The position numbers and the translations under genes are program-made. The notes below the pieces were generated by a model that saw only the letters and a list, made by a program, of their open reading frames with translations, had not been told where the DNA came from and ran no database searches. A stretch of DNA of 64,000 bases from Rhodocyclaceae bacterium (GTDB lineage: Bacteria; Pseudomonadota; Gammaproteobacteria; Burkholderiales; Rhodocyclaceae), in the NCBI GenBank assembly GCA_016791105.1, contig JAEUNM010000037.1:1-64000 (forward strand), read 5' to 3'. Numbering within the stretch: position 1 is the first letter of the stretch; each line of letters starts with the position of its first letter. Below are positions 1 through 11,300 of this stretch, one piece after another.

Positions 1-612
1 CAACGGCGTCGCGGTCAGGAGCGCCTTGGAGTGAACGCGCGACAGCGCCTCCTTGAGGGTCTTGGCGATGACGTTGCTGGTTTTGTAGACGTTGCGCAGG
101 CGATGCGCTTCGTCGAGGACGACCAAGTCCCAGTCGATGCCCTTGACATCGTCAGCCTTGGCCTTCGCGAACTGGTAGGAACAGATGATCGGACCGGAGG
201 CGAACAGGAACGGGTTCCGCTGCTCCTGCTTGCGGATCGCGTTGTAGCTTTTGGCTTCGAGGATCAGCCCTTGCAGGCCGAACTTGTCCTGCAGCTCCTG
301 ATGCCATTGCTTGCGCAGGTTCGCCGGAACGATGATGAGCACCTTCCGCCGCCGTTCCGCCCAGCGTTGGGAGATGACCAAGCCGGCTTCGATGGTCTTG
401 CCCAGACCAACCTCGTCGGCGAGGATCACGCCGCGTGAGAGGGGGTTGCGGCAAGCGAAGAGCGCGGCCTCGACCTGATGGGGATTCAGATCGACCTGCG
501 AATCGACCAAGGTCGAAGCCAGCGACTCCACCGAGTCGCCTGCTGCACGCCTGGTCAGCAGCCAAGCAAAGTACTGGCTCTGGTGCGGCGTCAGAAGCGG
601 CTGTGTCGTCAA
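1..612 (-). CDS. SNF2-family DEAD/DEAH helicase, N-terminal part (runs off the window)
   Basis: Translating the minus strand gives an open frame to the window edge with superfamily 2 helicase motifs: Walker A DEVGLGKTIEAGLV, motif Ia VPANLRKQW, motif II VVLDEAH and motif III LLTATPL. This order is typical of SNF2/RapA-like double-stranded DNA translocases, many of which sit in defence islands. I chose the TTG at 610-612 because a strong Shine-Dalgarno (AGGGGAGGAT) lies just upstream and the protein then begins TTQPLLTPHQSQYFAW, the usual start of such helicases. An in-frame ATG at 658-660 would add 16 residues but has a poor ribosome binding site. The C-terminal helicase lobe and any nuclease or methylase partner are outside the window, so the system cannot be named. 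Confidence 0.85.
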   Translation of the reverse strand, partial: MTTQPLLTPHQSQYFAWLLTRRAAGDSVESLASTLVDSQVDLNPHQVEAALFACRNPLSRGVILADEVGLGKTIEAGLVISQRWAERRRKVLIIVPANLRKQWHQELQDKFGLQGLILEAKSYNAIRKQEQRNPFLFASGPIICSYQFAKAKADDVKGIDWDLVVLDEAHRLRNVYKTSNVIAKTLKEALSRVHSKALLTATPL

Positions 613-669
613 CGGCGATCCTCCCCTAGTTCTTCCCCGAGCGTGATTCGGCGGCGGCATGGTCCGCGC

Positions 670-870
670 TCACTCGGCCTCCGGCTTCTTCTTGTTGATG
701 CTCTCGGCGATCCAGCGATCCAGCTCCGAGCGGCGAAAGCGCCAGGTTCCCCCAAGCTTGAACGCCGGAATCTCTCCTTTCTGGGCAAGGCGATAGACCG
801 TCCGTTTGCCGGATTTGAGGTAGGCCGCGACTTCCTCCAGCGTGAGGATCTCACTTTCGACTTCACTCAT
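670..870 (-). CDS. Excisionase-type helix-turn-helix protein
   Basis: A 66-residue protein starting MSEVESEILTLEEVAAYL and containing KSGKRTVYRLAQKGEIPAFK and WRFRRSELDRWI. This is the MerR/excisionase small DNA-binding fold: TLEEVA recognition helix, the IPAFKLGGTWR wing and a C-terminal DRWI helix. Longer in-frame starts exist (to 1338), but the extension looks non-coding and homologues begin near this Met. It lies directly upstream of the helicase on the same strand (57 bp to the TTG start), so the two are probably co-transcribed. Small HTH proteins of this family often accompany defence-island helicase/methylase operons, where they may act as regulators; the role here is inferred from position only. 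The Shine-Dalgarno is weak. Confidence 0.75.
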   Translation of the reverse strand: MSEVESEILTLEEVAAYLKSGKRTVYRLAQKGEIPAFKLGGTWRFRRSELDRWIAESINKKKPEAE

Positions 871-1204
871 CTGAAAACCATCGGGTTTGGTCTTTCGTGA
901 CTTTGGATTGCCAAGTTTGCCCAATTCTACCAAAGGGTGGTAGGCGCTAGCCACCATGAAATCCACCAAGCATTGCGCGAATGTCGGCCAGCGCGACCAA
1001 CAAATCCGGGCATGCCGTAGCCCCCATTCCCTACGCCGCAAAGCGAGAGCGCACCACAGCATCTGGCCATCTGCTTCAACGGGTGTTACCGGCGACAATA
1101 GTCCGCCAAATCCCGGCGGAAAAGCGCCTGCATAAGCATCTGCCAACCCACTGGCACGGCGCCGAATCGACATTGCCATCCAGATCGCACCCCGTGCCGT
1201 TCCA
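871..1204. other. Gap without a recognisable gene
   Basis: 334 bp between the HTH gene and the regulator fragment. Open frames exist on both strands, but none shows a recognisable domain or a convincing ribosome binding site. The stretch probably holds the promoter of the minus-strand HTH/helicase genes, but I see no clear -35/-10 pair. Confidence 0.4.
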
Positions 1205-1405
1205 CTAACCGTCTGCCGCGGGCGGCACGGCGGTCGGAATGACCAGCAGGACTTCAGACTCATCGAGCAAACGGTACACCGGGCGCTTGCCAGACAAGCG
1301 TTTGCTCTGATCCAGAATGATCTGCACGCCCTCGCCACGTTTGTCCATCATGGCGCAGCGATCAGTGATGGCTTGGTCCACCTCCGGCACGCGACATTTC
1401 GCCAA
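1205..1405 (-). pseudogene. C-terminal remnant of an AlbA_2/HATPase_c_4-type ATP-binding regulator
   Basis: A short minus-strand frame contains DKRGEGVQIILDQSKRL followed by a beta-strand-like end, LLDESEVLLVIPTA. This resembles the C-terminal signature of 'ATP-binding / RecG-like' regulators of the AlbA_2 family, in which an 'RGEGI..ml.e....g' helix precedes an 'f.vtlp' strand. Such proteins are normally 400-500 residues; only about 60 remain here, with no upstream coding sequence in frame. I read it as a decayed fragment left in the accessory region. The family assignment rests on one motif. Confidence 0.4.
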
Positions 1406-1591
1406 AAGACTGGTGATGGCTTCGTTGCGCGCGGCTTAGCGGTAGGGAAGGCTATCCACCGTAGGGGGAATCGGAGTCAGAGTGAAGAAATTTTCAAATG
1501 CGAGCCCGCTCAGGCACCACCACGTGCACCGCACGGGCGCTGGCCGGGCCTGAAAATACATCGGCCACAGTCAAGCTTAGGACTGACAAGC

Positions 1592-1612
1592 GTCGAAAAA
1601 ATTTACATTCCC
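1592..1612 (+). promoter_or_regulatory. Candidate enhancer-binding box upstream of the sigma-54 promoter
   Basis: A 21-bp stretch ending in TTTACATTCCC matches, at about 17 of 21 positions, a minus-strand stretch at 53789-53809 upstream of the second PEP-CTERM gene. In both cases its downstream end lies about 62 bp before the -24 GG of a sigma-54 promoter, the right place for an activator site. PEP-CTERM genes are known to be controlled by RpoN together with the PrsK/PrsR two-component system; assigning this box to PrsR is inference. Confidence 0.5.
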
Positions 1613-1671
1613 ACCATTGCTTGTGCCAGCCTCGCAAAGCAAGACATTGATTATCTTTATAATTTTTCGAT

Positions 1672-1687
1672 CGGCACGGCCTTTGCT
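1672..1687 (+). promoter_or_regulatory. Sigma-54 (-24/-12) promoter
   Basis: The sequence CGGCACGGCCTTTGCT fits the RpoN consensus TGGCACG-N4-TTGCW except at the first base, with exactly 10 bp between GG and GC. The predicted transcription start is near 1698, giving a leader of about 86 nt before the PEP-CTERM start codon at 1784. Confidence 0.75.
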
Positions 1688-1783
1688 TGAACTTGTCAGG
1701 TGTATGCAAGATTGCGTGCGCGGCACCCGATTTTTCGGCGGCGTGCCCGCGCTTCTTCTATAAGTGGACCAGGGGCAGGTACC

Positions 1784-2314
1784 ATGAAACGACTTCTTGC
1801 TGGAGCGGCTTTTTGCGCCGCCTGCTTGGCTGCCGGCGGTGCCGGTGCTGCGGCCACGATTCAATTCACGCCGGTCGACCTGCCGGATGTGACGCCCGGC
1901 TTCGACCTGTGGCAATACGAATATTCCGTGTCCGGCAATTTCGTGGCTTTTGGCGGTTTCAACGTACTGTTCAGTCCCACGCTGTACGCTCAACTCGAAA
2001 ACCCGCCGCCCGCCATCAATGCGGACTGGTTTGCCAGCACCCTGGAACCCGACCCCGGCCTGCCGGCCGACGGTCTGTACTCGGCAACAGCACTGATCGG
2101 CTCTCCTTCTCTGGCCGATAAATTTATCGTGAGCTTCGTCTGGCTGGGCAACGGGACGCCCGGTGCGCAGCCTTTCGAAGTATTCGACGACAGCTTCAAC
2201 ATCACGGAAAGCGGCCGCACGCGCACACCGGGCCAGCCGGTACCCGAGCCGGGCACACTAGGGCTGCTTGCCGGCGCCCTGCTCCTCGCGCGCAGACTAA
2301 GCGCAAAGCTTTAA
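1784..2314 (+). CDS. PEP-CTERM sorting domain protein
   Basis: A 176-residue exported protein. Residues 1-23 (MKRLLAGAAFCAACLAAGGAGAA) form a signal peptide. The C-terminus has the full tripartite PEP-CTERM signal: VPEPGTLGLLAGALLLARRL, i.e. the PEP motif, a hydrophobic helix and a basic tail. Exosortase (EpsH/XrtA) is known to recognise and cleave this signal during export, usually for proteins of the extracellular polysaccharide matrix; no exosortase lies in this window. The middle part has no recognised domain. The start is set by AGGGGCAGG just upstream and by the signal peptide; an upstream in-frame ATG at 1700 would spoil it. A sigma-54 promoter sits about 97 bp upstream. The giant gene starts 70 bp downstream and could be read from the same promoter. 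Confidence 0.9.
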   Translation: MKRLLAGAAFCAACLAAGGAGAAATIQFTPVDLPDVTPGFDLWQYEYSVSGNFVAFGGFNVLFSPTLYAQLENPPPAINADWFASTLEPDPGLPADGLYSATALIGSPSLADKFIVSFVWLGNGTPGAQPFEVFDDSFNITESGRTRTPGQPVPEPGTLGLLAGALLLARRLSAKL

Positions 2315-2332
2315 GTTGCCGCCTTTCGCGTG

Positions 2333-2354
2333 ACCGGGTGCGCCCGCACTCGGT
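2333..2354 (+). terminator. Stem-loop between the PEP-CTERM gene and the giant gene
   Basis: ACCGGGTGCG and CGCACTCGGT form a 10-bp stem (one G-U pair) with a CC loop. No long T-run follows (only GCGCTTTTGCGC), so it is more likely a partial terminator or mRNA-processing hairpin than a strong terminator. Confidence 0.45.
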
Positions 2355-2384
2355 CGTGTGCGCTTTTGCGCTCTGGAGGGTCAG

Positions 2385-5300
2385 ATGCAAACTAACCGCG
2401 CTGCGGCAAAAATGCCGCCCCTACGCCGGCTCGTTCGCGGCGTACATCATGCCCTGCGATCCATGCTGGCCCGCCCCGACCGGCCAGGCGCACAGGCACG
2501 CGCAGACGCGGCGCAGGCGCACCGCATCCACTTCGAAGCGCTGGAACCGCGCCTGCTGTTAAGTGCGGACTTATTGGGCAGCGCCGCGGCCGGCCAACTC
2601 GATGCGACGCTGGTCCCCAACGAAAGCGTAAATGTCAGCGTGCATTTGCAGAACCAGGGCGATGCCGCGCCAGCCGCCGCCGTGCGCCTGGAACTGCGCG
2701 CCTCGCTGGACGCAACGCTAAGTGCAGACGACAGCCTGGTCGGTTTTGCCGACGTCGCCGCGGCCGATCTGGCACCCGGCGCAGATACCCAGGTTCAGAT
2801 CAGCGTCAGTTCTTCGGCCGTACCCGCCGCCGGCAGCTATCAACTAATCGCCAGCATAGACCCGGCCAGTCAGATTCCGGAAAACGACGAAACCAACAAT
2901 AGTTTCAGCGTGCCGGGCACGCTGGACGTAAATTGGGGTTTCGGCACCGTGCCCGGCCATGTCGGCAATGCCCTGCTGAAGCTCATGGACGCCGACGGCA
3001 GCCTGGTGCAGTTCGCGCTGAGCGGCCCCGGCAGCGGCCAGGTCAGTCGCTTCGGCGATGCATTCGACGTGACGCTCACCGGCAGCAATACCAGCACGGT
3101 AGTCAGCATTACCGCCAGCGGCGGCGACGGCCGCGCCAGCCTGCACGATTTTGTCGCCGACGCTTCGCTGGCATCGCTCAATGCCCCCGCCGCGGATCTG
3201 GGCGGCAATATTCAAATACACGGCAGCCTGGGCGTTCTGACCCTGGGCGATGTGGCCGACCCGCACTTCATCAACATAGACGTGGCAGGCGCCACCGGGC
3301 TGCGCTTCACGGCGCGCCACGTGCAGGACTTGTCGCTCAGTTCGGCCGGGCCGATCGCACAAATCAACGTGGCCGACTGGCACGACAGTGACCGCAACGA
3401 CCTGATACGGGCGCCTTCCATCAACCAGATCTCCAGCAGCGGCGATTTCATGGCCGGGCTGCAACTAACCGGCGCCAGCCAGGGCTTTACCATGCTCGCC
3501 GCCAATATCGGCGGCACGCTGGGCAGCGGGCTGTGGAACGTGAGCGGGCGCGCCTTCCAGATCAACGCGCAAAGCATCGCGCCGGACTGGATGGGCAGTT
3601 TCACCTCGGCCCTGCAGATGCTCAATGTGCGCGCCGACATGTCCGGCATGGTCGCCACGCCTGCCTTGCAGATACTTACGGTGGGCGGCGATCTGACCAA
3701 CGCGCGGCTGTTCATAGGCGCCAACCTGGGCAGCGACGGGCAATTCGGTGGCAGCGGCAGCGCCGCCGATAGTTTCGGCCCCGGCACGCTGGCGCGCCTG
3801 CGCGTATCCGGCGACATCGTCGATACCCAAATTCGCGTCGGCGTGGACCCGGTAGACGGCATTTACGACAACGGCAACGACCAGCTCATTTCCGTCGGCG
3901 GCATGCAGGAAATTTCGGTCGGCGGCGCCATGTCGGGCGACACGACCATACAGGCCGCGAATCTCCCGCTCAGGTCGCGCATAGGCGGCGCCACGGTCAC
4001 GACCACTTCGCTGTCACAGTTTCAGACGCAACCCGTCGACACGGTCGCGCCGATCGTCAATCTGGCGCTCGCGCAGGACAGCGGCAGTTCCAGCAGCGAT
4101 TTCATCACCTCCGACCCGACCGTCAGCGGCGTGGTGACGGAAGCCGGCAGCGTGGCGCATCTCCTGACCGGCGTGGATAGCGCCGACAGCGCGGACTGGG
4201 TGGACCTGATCGCCCAGCTCGCCGGCAATACCTTCACCCTGAACCGCAGCCTGCTCGAACAGGTACTGCCCGGGCCGCTGGCCGACGGCACCCATACCGT
4301 GTATGTGCAGGCGGTGGATGCGGCCGGCAATGCGTCCGAGGTGGCGCAGCTCACGATGCAACTGGACACCACCCGCCCGGCCGCGCCGCAACTCGCGCTG
4401 GACCCTGCCAGCGATAGCGGTGCGCCCGGCGACGGCATTACCAATGACAACACCCCCACCATCAATCTGAGCGGCGAAGCCGGCGCCAGCCTGGCCCTGC
4501 TGCAGGGCGGCCTGCCCACGGGCGACTTCGTGCTCGGCCCCAGCGGTCAAATCACGCCGGCCTTGCTGGCCGATGGAGATTACGAATTTTCCGCCACCGC
4601 GACCGACCTGGCCGGCAACGTGAGCAATCCGGCCACGCCGCTGGTCATCAACATAGACACGCTGGCGCCGGCCACACCGGCTTTCGACCTCGCCCCGGCT
4701 TCCGACAGCCCGCCCCTGGGCGACCAGCAGACCACCGATGCGGCGGTCACTCTGGCCGGCACCACCGACCCCGGCGCCGCGGTCCAGTTGCTCGAAACCG
4801 GCGCCACCACCACGGCCGACGCCGGGGGCGCCTTCCAGTTCGAACTGGTGGCGCTGGCGCTGGGCGCAAACGGTTTTACCGTGCGCGCCACCGACCTGGC
4901 CGGCAATAGCGCGGAAGCCTCCAACACCATCACGCGCACGGCCGGCGGCGGTGACGACACGCCGCCGCAACTATCCGCCCAGCTCGCCAACGACAGCGGC
5001 GCCGACCCCGGCGACGGCTACACCAATGATGCGGGCGTCGCCGGCACGGCCAGCGACGACACGGCCGTCACGGCGCTTACGGCCGGGCTGGATGGCGCAA
5101 CCCCGGCCAGCTTTTTCGACATATTCACCAGCCTGGACGCAGGCGGACAGTTTTCCCTCAGTCAGTCCGACCTGGATGATTTTGCCGGCGGCATGCTGGC
5201 CGACGGCGCGCATGTACTGCATTTGGTCGTAGCCGACGCCGCGGGCAATACGGCAAGCCTGGATGTGCCCTTCACGCTGGACCGCACACCGCCCGTCGCG

Positions 5301-8300
5301 CCGACTTTCGACCTCGATTCGGCGTCCGACACGCCACCGGCCGGCGACCAGCAAACCAGCGATGCAGTCGTAACGCTGATCGGGTCAACCGATGCCGGCG
5401 CCGCGGTCGAATTGCTGGATACCGGCGCCACCGCCACGGCCGCCTCGAGCGGGCTGTTCCATTTCGATCTGGTATTGCTTGCGCTGGGCAGCAACAGCTT
5501 TACCGTGCGCGCCACCGACCTGGCCGGCAATAGCACGGACGCATCGAACATCATTACGCGCACGGCGGTCGTGGACAACACCCCGCCGCAGCTTGCGGCC
5601 CAACTCGCCAATGACAGCGGCGCCGACCCCGGCGACGGCATCACCAATGACGCGGGCGTCGCCGGCACGGCCAGCGACGACACCGCCGTCACGGCGCTCA
5701 CGGCCGGGCTGGATGGCGCAACCCCGGCCAGCTTTTTCGACATATTCACCAGCCTGGACGCAGGCGGACAGTTTTCCCTCAGTCAGTCCGATCTGGATGG
5801 TTTTGCCGGCGGCACACTGGCCGATGGCGCGCATGTGCTGCACCTGGTCGCAAGCGACGCCGCGGGCAATACGGCAAGCCTGGACGTGCCCTTCACGCTG
5901 GACCGCACGCCGCCCATCGCGCCGGCTTTCGACCTCGATTCGGCGTCCGACAGCGCGCCCGCGGGCGACCAGCAAACCACCGACGCGATAGTCACCCTGG
6001 TTGGCGCCACCGACCCCGCTGCCGCGGTCGCATTGCTGGAAACCGGCGCCACCGGCAGCGCCAACGGCAGTGGCATGTTCCAGTTTGAACTGGTGGCACT
6101 CACGCTGGGCAGCAACAGCTTTACCGTGCGCGCCACCGACCTAGCCGGCAATAGCACGGACGCGTCGAACATCATCACGCGCCTGCCCGGCGGCAGCGAC
6201 GCCATCGCCCCCCAGCTCAGCGCGCAACTGTCCAACGACACCGGGACAAGCGCGTCCGACGCCATCACCATGGACCCCAGCTTTACCGGCAGCACGAGCG
6301 ACGACACCGGCGTGAGCCTGTTGCAGGCCGGCCTGGACGGCACGCCACCTGCCAGCTTTTTCGACATATTCGCCAAACTGGACGTGGCCGGTCATTTCGT
6401 GCTGACGCCGGGCGACCTCGATCAGTTCGCCGGCGGCACCCTCACCGACGGCGCCCACGTACTGCACCTGGTGGCAGGCGATGCGGCCGGCAATCAGACC
6501 AGCATCGACATTTCGTTCACGCTGGATCGCAGCGCGCCGGGCGTGCCCAGTGCAGAACTGGCGGCCACCGACCAGTTCGGCGACCCGCTCACGACGCAAT
6601 CCAACACCGCCACGCTGGTCGGCCAGACCGAAGCCGGCGCGCGCCTGTCCCTATCCAGCGGTGCCACCACCCTGGCCAGCAACAACGGCAGCTTCCAGTT
6701 CGCCAATGTCGCGCTGGCCCTGGGCAGCAATCTATTCACGGTGACCAGCACCGACGCCGCCGGCAACAGCAATAGCGCCAGCCTGAGCATAGAGCGGGTG
6801 GCCCAGGCGGCGGCCGAAAATGCCGTACTGAGCTGGAACCGCCACACCCTGGACGCGATTACCGCGGACGGCTCTGCACCACCCTTTGCCTCGCGCACGC
6901 TGGCCATGCAAAGCCTGGCCGTGCTGGATGCCATCAACGCCCTCAACGGCACGCCGGGCTATCTGGTCAGAATGAGCGCCACCCCGGGCAGTTCGGCCGA
7001 TGCCGCGGTGGCCGCGGCATCGCACAAGGTGCTTACCACCCTCTACCCCACGCAAAGTCTCGCCCTGGATGCCGTGTACAACAGCTTCCTGGCCGGCGTG
7101 GCGGACGGCAGCAGCAAAACCAACGGCATTGCACTGGGCGAAGCGGTCGCCATGCAGGTGCTGGCGCTGCGCGCCGGCGACGGCTGGAACGCGTTCGTCA
7201 CCTACGACGGCGGCACCGCCGTGGGCCAATGGCGGCCCACCGCGCCCGGCTTCGACAACGCGCTGCTACCGCAATGGGCCACGCTGCAGCCGTTCGCGCT
7301 CACCAGTCCGGACCAGTTCCGCCCTGCCGGGCCGCCCGAGTTGAACAGCCCCGAATACGCCGAAGCCGTGACGAAAACCCAGCTATTGGGCCGCGCCACC
7401 GGCAGCACGCGCACGCCGGATCAGACCGAAATTGCGCGCTTCTGGGCCGACGGCATGGGCACCTATACGCCGTCCGGGCACTGGAACGTCATCGCCGAAC
7501 AGGCCGCACTGGACAGTCAGATCAGCCTCACGCAGAGCGCACTATTGTTCGCGCAACTGAACGTGGCCCAGGCCGACGCCGGCATCGCCGCCTGGGATGC
7601 CAAATATTTTTACGGCGCCTGGCGGCCCATCAATGCAATCCAGGACGCCGACCTGATCGGCAACCCCGGCATCACGCAGGATGCCGATTGGGAGCCGCTG
7701 CTCATTTCGCCCAATTTCCCCGAATACGTATCGGGTCACTCCACTTACAGCGGTGCCGGCGCGCAGATACTGACCGAATTTTTCGGCGACAACTACGCGT
7801 TTTCCGTCGATTCCGCCAGCCTGCCCGGCGTAACGCGCAATTACGCGAGCTTCTGGCAGGCCGCGCAGGAAGCCGGCGAAAGCCGCATCTATGGCGGCAT
7901 ACACTTTGAATTCGCCAATCAGGACGGCCTCGCCGCAGGCAGTTCGGTGGCCGACTGGGCCTTGCGTTCGTTCGATCTGGCGCAGGACGTCGCGCCGCCG
8001 CGAGTAAGCATCAACCAGGCGGATGGGCTGGTGACCAACCAGTCCCTGGTCGTGACCGGTCAGGTGCTGGACAATCTGTCCGGCGTGGCAAGCCTGCAGG
8101 CACAACTGGATGGCGGCACGAGCGCCAACGTGGCGTTCGACGGCAACGGCAATTTCAGTTTCGCCACCCAGCTCGCCACCGACGGCACGGCCGACGGCGC
8201 GCATCTGGTGGTATTGCGCGCGGCTGACGCGGCCGGCAATCAGGCGCAGCCGATCAATCTGCATTTCACGCTGGATACGCGCGCGCCCACACTGCTGCTG

Positions 8301-11300
8301 GGCGCGGCCAGCGTGCATGACGGCGATTCCCTGTCTGCCGCCAGCCACATCCTGGGCACGGCCGACGCCACCGGCTCATCGCTGTCGGCGCTCAATTACC
8401 GCTTTGACGGCGGCACGCCCATACCGCTCGGCTTCAACGCCGTAACGGGCGTGTTCGATCAGGCGCTCACCCTGACCACGCTGGGCGTGGGCGCCCACAC
8501 CCTCACCGTGACAGCCACCGACCGTGCCGGCAACAGCGCGCAAAGCGTGCTCGACGTAAATTTGCCCGACCTCGTGGCCCTTACGGTCAGCGGCGTCACG
8601 CCCATGAACGGCGCGTCCGAAGTGGGCGTCACCTTTCACCCCAGGGTGATTTTTTCGCGCGCGGTCAATACCGCCACGCTCACGCCGGACAGCTTTTACG
8701 CCACCGACGCGGCCGGCACAGCGCTCGCCGCCATCATCGTTCCGGCCGCCGACAAAGCCTCGGCCTGGCTGTTTTTCAACAGCGCCCTGCCCGGCTCCAG
8801 CAGCATCACGCTGCATGTCGTGGGCAGCAAAATACGCGGGCTGGCCGACGGTCAGTTCCTCGACGCCGCCAATAGTGGCGTAACCGGCAGCGAACTGCTG
8901 GCGAGCTTCACCACCGTGAGCACCACCGCCGTGCCGGGCACCGTACTCACCGGCAAACTGGTCGATCCCGGCCCGGACCTGCAGCCCATGACGTTCGACG
9001 ACGTGCGCGCCGGCCCGGACCAGATATTGCACACCGCCGACGACGTCTATCTGAACCCCATCGCGCACGTGAAGGTGTTCATCCTGGGGCGCGAATCCGA
9101 AGCCGTGTTTACCGACGCGCAAGGCAATTTCACGCTCAGCAACGTCCCCGCGGGCGATGTGAAAGTGGCCGTGGACGGGCGCACCGCGACCAATGCGCCG
9201 GCCGGCTATTACTTCCCGGAAATGGTGATGGATTCCATCATCAAACCGGGCATCGTGAACACCCTCATGGGCAGCATGGGCAGCGTGCAAAAACAGGCCG
9301 CCAATGCCGACGACCCGGCGGTCTATCTGCCGCGCCTGCAGAACGCCATTTTCGCCACCGTATCCGCCACCCAGCCCACGGTGATCACCGCGCCGGTGGA
9401 ATCCGGCGCCGGCTCCGGCTCGCGCATCACCGGCGACCAGTTGAGCCAGCTCACGCTCACCATACAGCCGGGCAGCGTGGTCGATGCCAACGGTAATGCC
9501 ATAGACAACGCCCAGGTCGGCGTCAGCCCGGTGCCGGCCACGCTGGTGCGCGACATGCTGCCGCCCGGCGTGCTGCAGCATACCTTCGACATCACCATAC
9601 AGGCGCCCGACGCGGCCGCCTTCACGACGCCCGCGATGCTCACCATGCCCAACGTGTTTGGCATGGCGCCGGGCGAAAAAACCTTCTTCCTGTCCTTCGA
9701 CCACACCACCGGGCGCCTGGTCATAGACGGCACTGCCACCGTGTCGGCGGACGGCTTGACGGTAGTGACCGACCCCGGCCAGGGCGTCACCATGCCGGGC
9801 TGGCACGGGCTTACCCCGCCCGGAGGTTGTGGCGGTTCCGGCGGACCGCCGCCGCAGCCGGTGCCGCCCTCACCCACCGAAACGGTAAACGAGAACGACC
9901 CCACGGCGCTGCCGCTCATTACCGGCGAAGCCGCCGCGACCATTTTTACGCGCACCTGGAACGCGCCGCCGGAAAACCCCAACGCGCCCTCGCTGCCGCC
10001 CATACCGGGCTGCGAAGTACCGCAGCACAACCCCGGCACCAACCAGCAGCCCTTCATCAACGTCACCATAGAACTGGACGGGCCGCTGGATAAATTCGCC
10101 AAACAGAGTGGCGACCTCGCACTGACCGGGCAATCCTTCACCCTGTCGCCGGGCAGCGGCTCGAAAACCCTGGCCTTCGACACCAAAACCTATACCGAAA
10201 TGTTCGGTGCCAATGGTTTCCGCGGCCTGTCGCGCGACCAGCTCTATGGCGCCAAGCTGAAAATCACGGTAATCGAGCAAAAGCCCAACGGCGACCGCAT
10301 ACGCACCATAGACACCATCGTGTTCGACCGCTGGGTGGACGTGATAGACGCCGCCCAGGCCAAGGACCACAAGGGTGACACGGCGGTATTCCAGAAGGCC
10401 TTCGTCGACAACATTACGCGCGAAAAGAAGGTAGACGTATTCCTGCCGGCCAGCCTCACAACCGATTTCACGGGCGGCGGCATGGCCGATTTCGACTATG
10501 GCGCCGGCGTGAGCGGAAGCACCACCGCAACCTGGAAATTCGACCCGAACACGAGCGGCGACAAGAACGAAAACCTCACCCTCGAAACGACTGTGACGAA
10601 GGACGACGGGACGACCGTAGATCTCAATCTCGGCACCCTCAAGGTGCATGGCCGCGCCAGCGACAAGATCATCATGAGCATCGACCTGGACGGCTACAAG
10701 ACGGAATTCATACGCGTCATCAATGCGTTGCAGAACGTCGTGGTCGCCAACGGTGTGGACGGCCTGCTCGGCACCGCCGACGACGTGAAGGACATCGTGT
10801 ATGACTACGGCGGCGGCATATCCACCGTCGCCAATCCGAACGGGCCCGGCACCGTGACCCATGTGTCCGACAACACCAAGGTGCAGGTGGCGTCGGCGGT
10901 GTTCAAGGCACAGTTCGCGCAATACATGCCGGGCTTCATCGGACCGCCCTCGCAATCCCTGGCCGACGCCGCGACGGCAGAAGCCACAGCCTTGCGCACC
11001 GCCATCTCAACCCATTACAAAACCCTGGTCGACGCCGGCGGCATCGCCATACAGGACGCCAATGCCGGCGCCGACGTGACCATGATGTGGAAAGATTTGG
11101 GGGCCGGACTGGCCGGCAATACCTCCAAGTACGACTACGACTTCGCCACCATGCGCACTCTGCTGGGTACGCAGGGGCGCACCGATCCGGTCACCGCCAA
11201 CACCTACAACCTGGACGTGTCGGAAGCCGCGCAGCAATACCTGATGGCGGAACTGATGAATCTGGACAAGGCCGACACCGGCAATTTTTCGGTCGCCATC

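Larger units (their letters stand above)
1406..1783. other. Upstream region of the first PEP-CTERM gene
   Basis: 378 bp without a gene, turning AT-rich between about 1590 and 1670. It holds the conserved upstream box (1592-1612) and the sigma-54 promoter (1672-1687) listed separately. A TATAAT at 1658-1663 has no suitable -35 element. Confidence 0.5.

Noticed and set aside
1658..1663. TATAAT as a sigma-70 -10 box before the first PEP-CTERM gene
   Set aside because: There is no -35-like hexamer at a suitable distance, while a good sigma-54 site lies 10 bp downstream.
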